Shown here one piece after another: positions 61,343 through 64,000 of a stretch of 64,000 bases of DNA. The number at the start of each line of letters is the position of its first letter. Position 1 is the stretch's first letter. The DNA is from Granulosicoccus sp045110515. GTDB lineage: Bacteria > Pseudomonadota > Gammaproteobacteria > Granulosicoccales > Granulosicoccaceae. The notes below the pieces were generated by a model. The model saw only the letters and a list, made by a program, of their open reading frames with translations. It was not told the DNA's origin and searched no databases. Both the position numbers and the translations under genes were made by a program. The stretch covers positions 1-64,000 of the forward strand of contig JBGCGD010000044.1 of assembly GCA_045110515.1 (NCBI GenBank), in the 5' to 3' direction.

Positions 61343-62701
61343 TTAGCCAAAGTTGGCGTTTTCGGCAATTTTTTCCGACCATTGGGCGGCGTTTGCATAT
61401 AGGCGCTCGATATCGAGAGTGAGGAGTTTTCGGTTTAGCATCAATGGCTTTCCAGCAACCCAGACGTCCCGAACGCAGGGGCTGCTGTTGGTATACACCA
61501 CCTGAGCTTGAGCATCATAAACCGGAATCATGCCCAAATCGGGTTTTATGACAATGCAGTCTGCTGATTTTCCGAGTTCCAAGGAGCCGATTTCATGCTC
61601 AAGACCCAACGCGCGAGCTGCATCAATGGTGACCATGCGCAGTGCTGTGCTTGCGTCCAGTGTTGAAGCATCTTCATCAGACAACTTGGCTAAAAATGCG
61701 GCGGTGCGAAGCTCGCCGAGAAGGTCGAGATCATTGTTACTGGCTGCGCCATCGGTGCCCACAGCAACATTGACCCCGGCTTTGAGCAGATCTGCGACTG
61801 GAGACTGCCCGCTGGCAAGTTTTAAATTTGACTCTGGACAGTGGATCGCATGCGTACCGGTTTCTGCAAGAGTCGAAATTTCATCTTGTGTGAGTTGTGT
61901 GAGGTGAACGGCTAGAAGAGATGGGCTGAGGAGTCCAATGTCATGCAGTCGCTGTATGGGTCTTACGCCATGAGCTTTGACGAATTCTTTTACTTCGAAA
62001 GCTGTTTCATGCACGTGCATATGCACGGGTATGTCCAGTTCGGAGGATAGGGTTGCTATGCGTTCCAACGGCTTTTGAGAAACCGTGTAGGGTGCGTGCG
62101 GGGCAAAGGCAGTTTGAATCAAGGGGGCGTCCTTGTAGGCATCGTGAAGTGCGATGCCTTTACTGAAGTATTCTTCCGGGCTATTGGCCCAAGCCGTTGG
62201 AAAATCAAACACCAACAAGCCAACGGTTGCTCTGATGCCTGCCTTGTGACACACCTTCGCTACCTCGTCAGGAAAGAAATACATATCGTTGACTGTGGTC
62301 ACACCATTGCAGATGGATTCAGCAATGGCCAGCTCAGAACCATCCGCGACAAAAGAGGTGCCCATATGTGCGCTTTCAGTTGGCCAGATATGATTTTCTA
62401 GCCATTGCTGTAGCGGGGTGTCGTCGGCAAAGCCGCGCAACAAATTCATGGCTAGGTGCGTGTGTGCATTGATGAGGCCCGGCATCAAAATGCTGTCTTT
62501 CGCGTCTTGTGTGGGTAAGTCAGCAAACTGTACATCAGCTTCTCGCCAGGGTAGGCAAGCAGAAATTCTGCCGTTTTCAACGATGAGGGAGTGCCGTGGC
62601 AGCACATCATTGTCTGCGTCCATCGTGATAATCCAGCGTGCATCGATTCGAAAATCAGTGCTCAGGGAGGTGGAGGAAGAGGCGTTAGCAGTAGCGGACA
62701 T
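61343..62701 (-). CDS. MTA/SAH deaminase-type amidohydrolase
   Basis: The protein of about 452 residues (ATG at 62701, MSATANASS) is a metal-dependent amidohydrolase of the TRZ/ATZ class, often MtaD (5'-methylthioadenosine or S-adenosylhomocysteine deaminase). Metal ligands lie in NAHTHLAMN, VHMHVHETAFE and the later VGTDGAASNND. In Pseudomonas an orthologue next to ubiG takes part in methylthioadenosine turnover. The SAH made by UbiG could be its substrate. A longer frame to 62833 crosses the gyrA promoter and was not used. Confidence 0.86.
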   Translation of the reverse strand: MSATANASSSTSLSTDFRIDARWIITMDADNDVLPRHSLIVENGRISACLPWREADVQFADLPTQDAKDSILMPGLINAHTHLAMNLLRGFADDTPLQQWLENHIWPTESAHMGTSFVADGSELAIAESICNGVTTVNDMYFFPDEVAKVCHKAGIRATVGLLVFDFPTAWANSPEEYFSKGIALHDAYKDAPLIQTAFAPHAPYTVSQKPLERIATLSSELDIPVHMHVHETAFEVKEFVKAHGVRPIQRLHDIGLLSPSLLAVHLTQLTQDEISTLAETGTHAIHCPESNLKLASGQSPVADLLKAGVNVAVGTDGAASNNDLDLLGELRTAAFLAKLSDEDASTLDASTALRMVTIDAARALGLEHEIGSLELGKSADCIVIKPDLGMIPVYDAQAQVVYTNSSPCVRDVWVAGKPLMLNRKLLTLDIERLYANAAQWSEKIAENANFG

Positions 62702-62796
62702 AGGCCATCGTGAAATGTGTTTTAGTTGGGAGCACGATAACGCCGTAGGGCAGGTGTCGCAAGGCTGCTGAAACCGCGCTGTTACAGGCTTCAATG

Positions 62797-62805
62797 TGAT
62801 AGAAT
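62797..62805 (+). promoter_or_regulatory. Probable extended -10 of the gyrA promoter
   Basis: TGATAGAAT combines a TG extension with a TAGAAT hexamer 48 bases before the gyrA start. The -35 is poor, as is common for extended -10 promoters. Confidence 0.4.
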
Positions 62806-62853
62806 TGAGCGGTTGATCTGACCCGATCGCCACACTGTTTGGCCCTTCGCCAC

Positions 62854-64000
62854 ATGTCTGATTTCGCCAAAGAAATTCTGCCCATCAATCTCGAAGATGA
62901 GATGAGGCAGTCGTTCCTCGATTACGCTATGAGCGTCATCGTTTCACGTGCCTTGCCTGATGTTCGTGATGGTTTAAAACCGGTGCATCGTCGCATCCTG
63001 TTTGCCATGCACGAACAAAACTATGACTACAACCGCCCTTACAGAAAATCGGCGCGTGTGGTGGGCGAGGTTATGGGTAAATACCACCCGCACGGCGATT
63101 CTGCCATTTACGATTCTATGGTTCGTATGGCGCAGCCATTCAGCATGCGCTACATGCTGATCGACGGACAAGGTAACTTTGGTTCCGTAGATGGTGATCC
63201 GCCAGCAGCCATGCGATACACCGAAGTGCGCATGCACAAGATCACACAAGATCTGCTTGCAGACATCGATCAAGAGACTGTCGACTTTGTCCCTAACTAC
63301 GATGGTTCTGAGAAAGAGCCTGCGGTTCTCCCGTCTAGAATTCCTAATTTGTTGGTTAATGGCGGCACTGGTATCGCCGTCGGTATGGCCACGAATATAC
63401 CGCCACACAATATCTCTGAAGTCATCAACGCAACCATTGCGATGCTTGATGAACCTGATATCACCGTTGAACAGTTGATGGAGCATCTGCCTGGCCCCGA
63501 TTTTCCAACGCGCGGCATCATCAACGGCGCTCGCGGAATTCGTGATGCTTACAGAACAGGTCGCGGTAAGCTTTATATCCGGGCGAAAGCCACCGTTGAG
63601 CACAGCGAGAAAACGGGCAAGGACACCATCATCGTTCACGAGTTGCCTTATCAGGTCAACAAGGCTCGATTGCTTGAAAAAATAGCGGAACTCGTCAAGG
63701 ATAAAAAGATTGAAGGCATCACTGAGCTTCGTGATGAATCAGACAAAGACGGCATGCGTGTCGTTATAGAGCTGCGTCGAGGCGAGGCCGGTGAGGTCAT
63801 GCTTAACCAGTTATATAAGCAAACGCAGCTTCAAGTGGTTTTCGGCATCAATATGGTTGCCTTAGACGATGGCCAGCCTAAGTTGCTTAACTTGGTCCAA
63901 GTGCTTAATGCATTTATACGCCATCGCCGCGAAGTCGTCACACGCCGCACTGTCTTTCTATTGCGAAAAGCCCGAGATAGGGCGCATGTATTGGAAGGTT
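62854..64000 (+). CDS. gyrA: DNA gyrase subunit A (3' end outside window)
   Basis: The ATG at 62854 opens a frame running off the window, with the first 382 codons present. The N-terminus EILPINLEDEMRQSFLDYAMSVI, the quinolone-pocket HPHGDSAIYDSM with wild-type Ser and Asp, and the catalytic Tyr in AAMRYTEVRM identify GyrA rather than ParC, which is elsewhere in the window. The following GEVMLNQLYKQTQLQVVF segment is also standard. It is divergent from the amidohydrolase gene, which starts 152 bases away. Confidence 0.96.
   Translation, partial: MSDFAKEILPINLEDEMRQSFLDYAMSVIVSRALPDVRDGLKPVHRRILFAMHEQNYDYNRPYRKSARVVGEVMGKYHPHGDSAIYDSMVRMAQPFSMRYMLIDGQGNFGSVDGDPPAAMRYTEVRMHKITQDLLADIDQETVDFVPNYDGSEKEPAVLPSRIPNLLVNGGTGIAVGMATNIPPHNISEVINATIAMLDEPDITVEQLMEHLPGPDFPTRGIINGARGIRDAYRTGRGKLYIRAKATVEHSEKTGKDTIIVHELPYQVNKARLLEKIAELVKDKKIEGITELRDESDKDGMRVVIELRRGEAGEVMLNQLYKQTQLQVVFGINMVALDDGQPKLLNLVQVLNAFIRHRREVVTRRTVFLLRKARDRAHVLEG

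Noticed and set aside
62974..63639. Minus-strand frame of 221 codons
   Set aside because: It lies fully inside gyrA, whose frame matches the known protein perfectly. The antisense product is His/Arg/Val-rich without a recognisable fold.
1..64000. CRISPR arrays, tRNA/rRNA genes, transposons, integrases, toxin-antitoxin or restriction systems
   Set aside because: None was seen on reading the window and its frames. The only clear tandem repeat is the 8-bp array at 51521, which lacks spacers.

Overview
The window looks like a chromosomal segment of a gammaproteobacterium outside the Enterobacterales, probably a free-living aquatic or marine type. The signs are the gammaproteobacterial gene pairs xseA/guaB-guaA, dksA-gluQ, yoaA-tsaB, efp-epmA, hflK-hflC, the dapC/dapD cluster, and gyrA followed by a deaminase-ubiG-yciK cluster that resembles the Pseudomonas order. 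The species cannot be fixed from the sequence alone. Coding is dense. Many genes overlap by 1-11 nt, and six convergent pairs overlap at their 3' ends. I saw no rRNA, tRNA, CRISPR array, transposase or integrase.

Layout. 1-2116: a cut-off sensor kinase and a drug/metabolite transporter. 2113-6359 (minus): a tight five-gene operon running from an Smr-domain gene through a SAF-domain oxidoreductase into CDP-sugar genes (rfbF, an RmlC-type epimerase, rfbG). 6483-7051: a TlpA-like thioredoxin and a terminator. 7064-15437 (minus): dksA, gluQ, a tiny membrane protein, a transporter-coupled sensor kinase and its response regulator (the Pseudomonas CbrAB neighbourhood), then acs. The regulator has lost its ATPase and sigma-54 contact motifs, and DksA has a long Lys/Ala tail. 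15525-20034: xseA divergent from guaB-guaA.

20035-25522: an AT-leaning accessory patch with a 58-residue ORF, a formyltransferase-propeller fusion, an acyltransferase, an SGNH hydrolase and a secreted propeller protein, probably for cell-surface glycan. 25928-29793: an OmpA-like lipoprotein, a second lipoprotein, a YoaA helicase lacking one expected iron-sulfur cysteine, and tsaB. 29756-32699: a JmjC-like cupin with two GNAT-fold proteins. 32877-36600: a DUF599 protein, an ArsC-like protein, dapD, dapC and DUF1415. 36854-41649: a Tat-exported dienelactone hydrolase, hflK-hflC-DUF2853 and an acyltransferase. 41719-47864: pgi, parC, htpX and a degenerate signalling protein.

48092-50162: efp, epmA and an EpmC-like protein, that is, EF-P and its modification enzymes. 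50076-52242: sco, a copper chaperone and psd, with an 8-bp tandem repeat between the first two. 52330-55513: prmB, small unknowns, a lytic-transglycosylase lipoprotein and ogt. 55623-58812: a HlyU-family protein, a protein joining a subtilisin-like and a zincin-like protease domain, and an EAL-HDOD protein. 58829-64000: yciK-like, a phytoene/squalene-synthase-like protein, ubiG, an amidohydrolase and the start of gyrA.

Most of the window is ordinary core genome. The parts that deserve attention are the CbrAB-like locus with a pseudo-ATPase regulator, the protease fusion, the Smr-headed CDP-sugar operon, the cupin/GNAT cluster, and the surface-glycan patch with its coupled small ORF.
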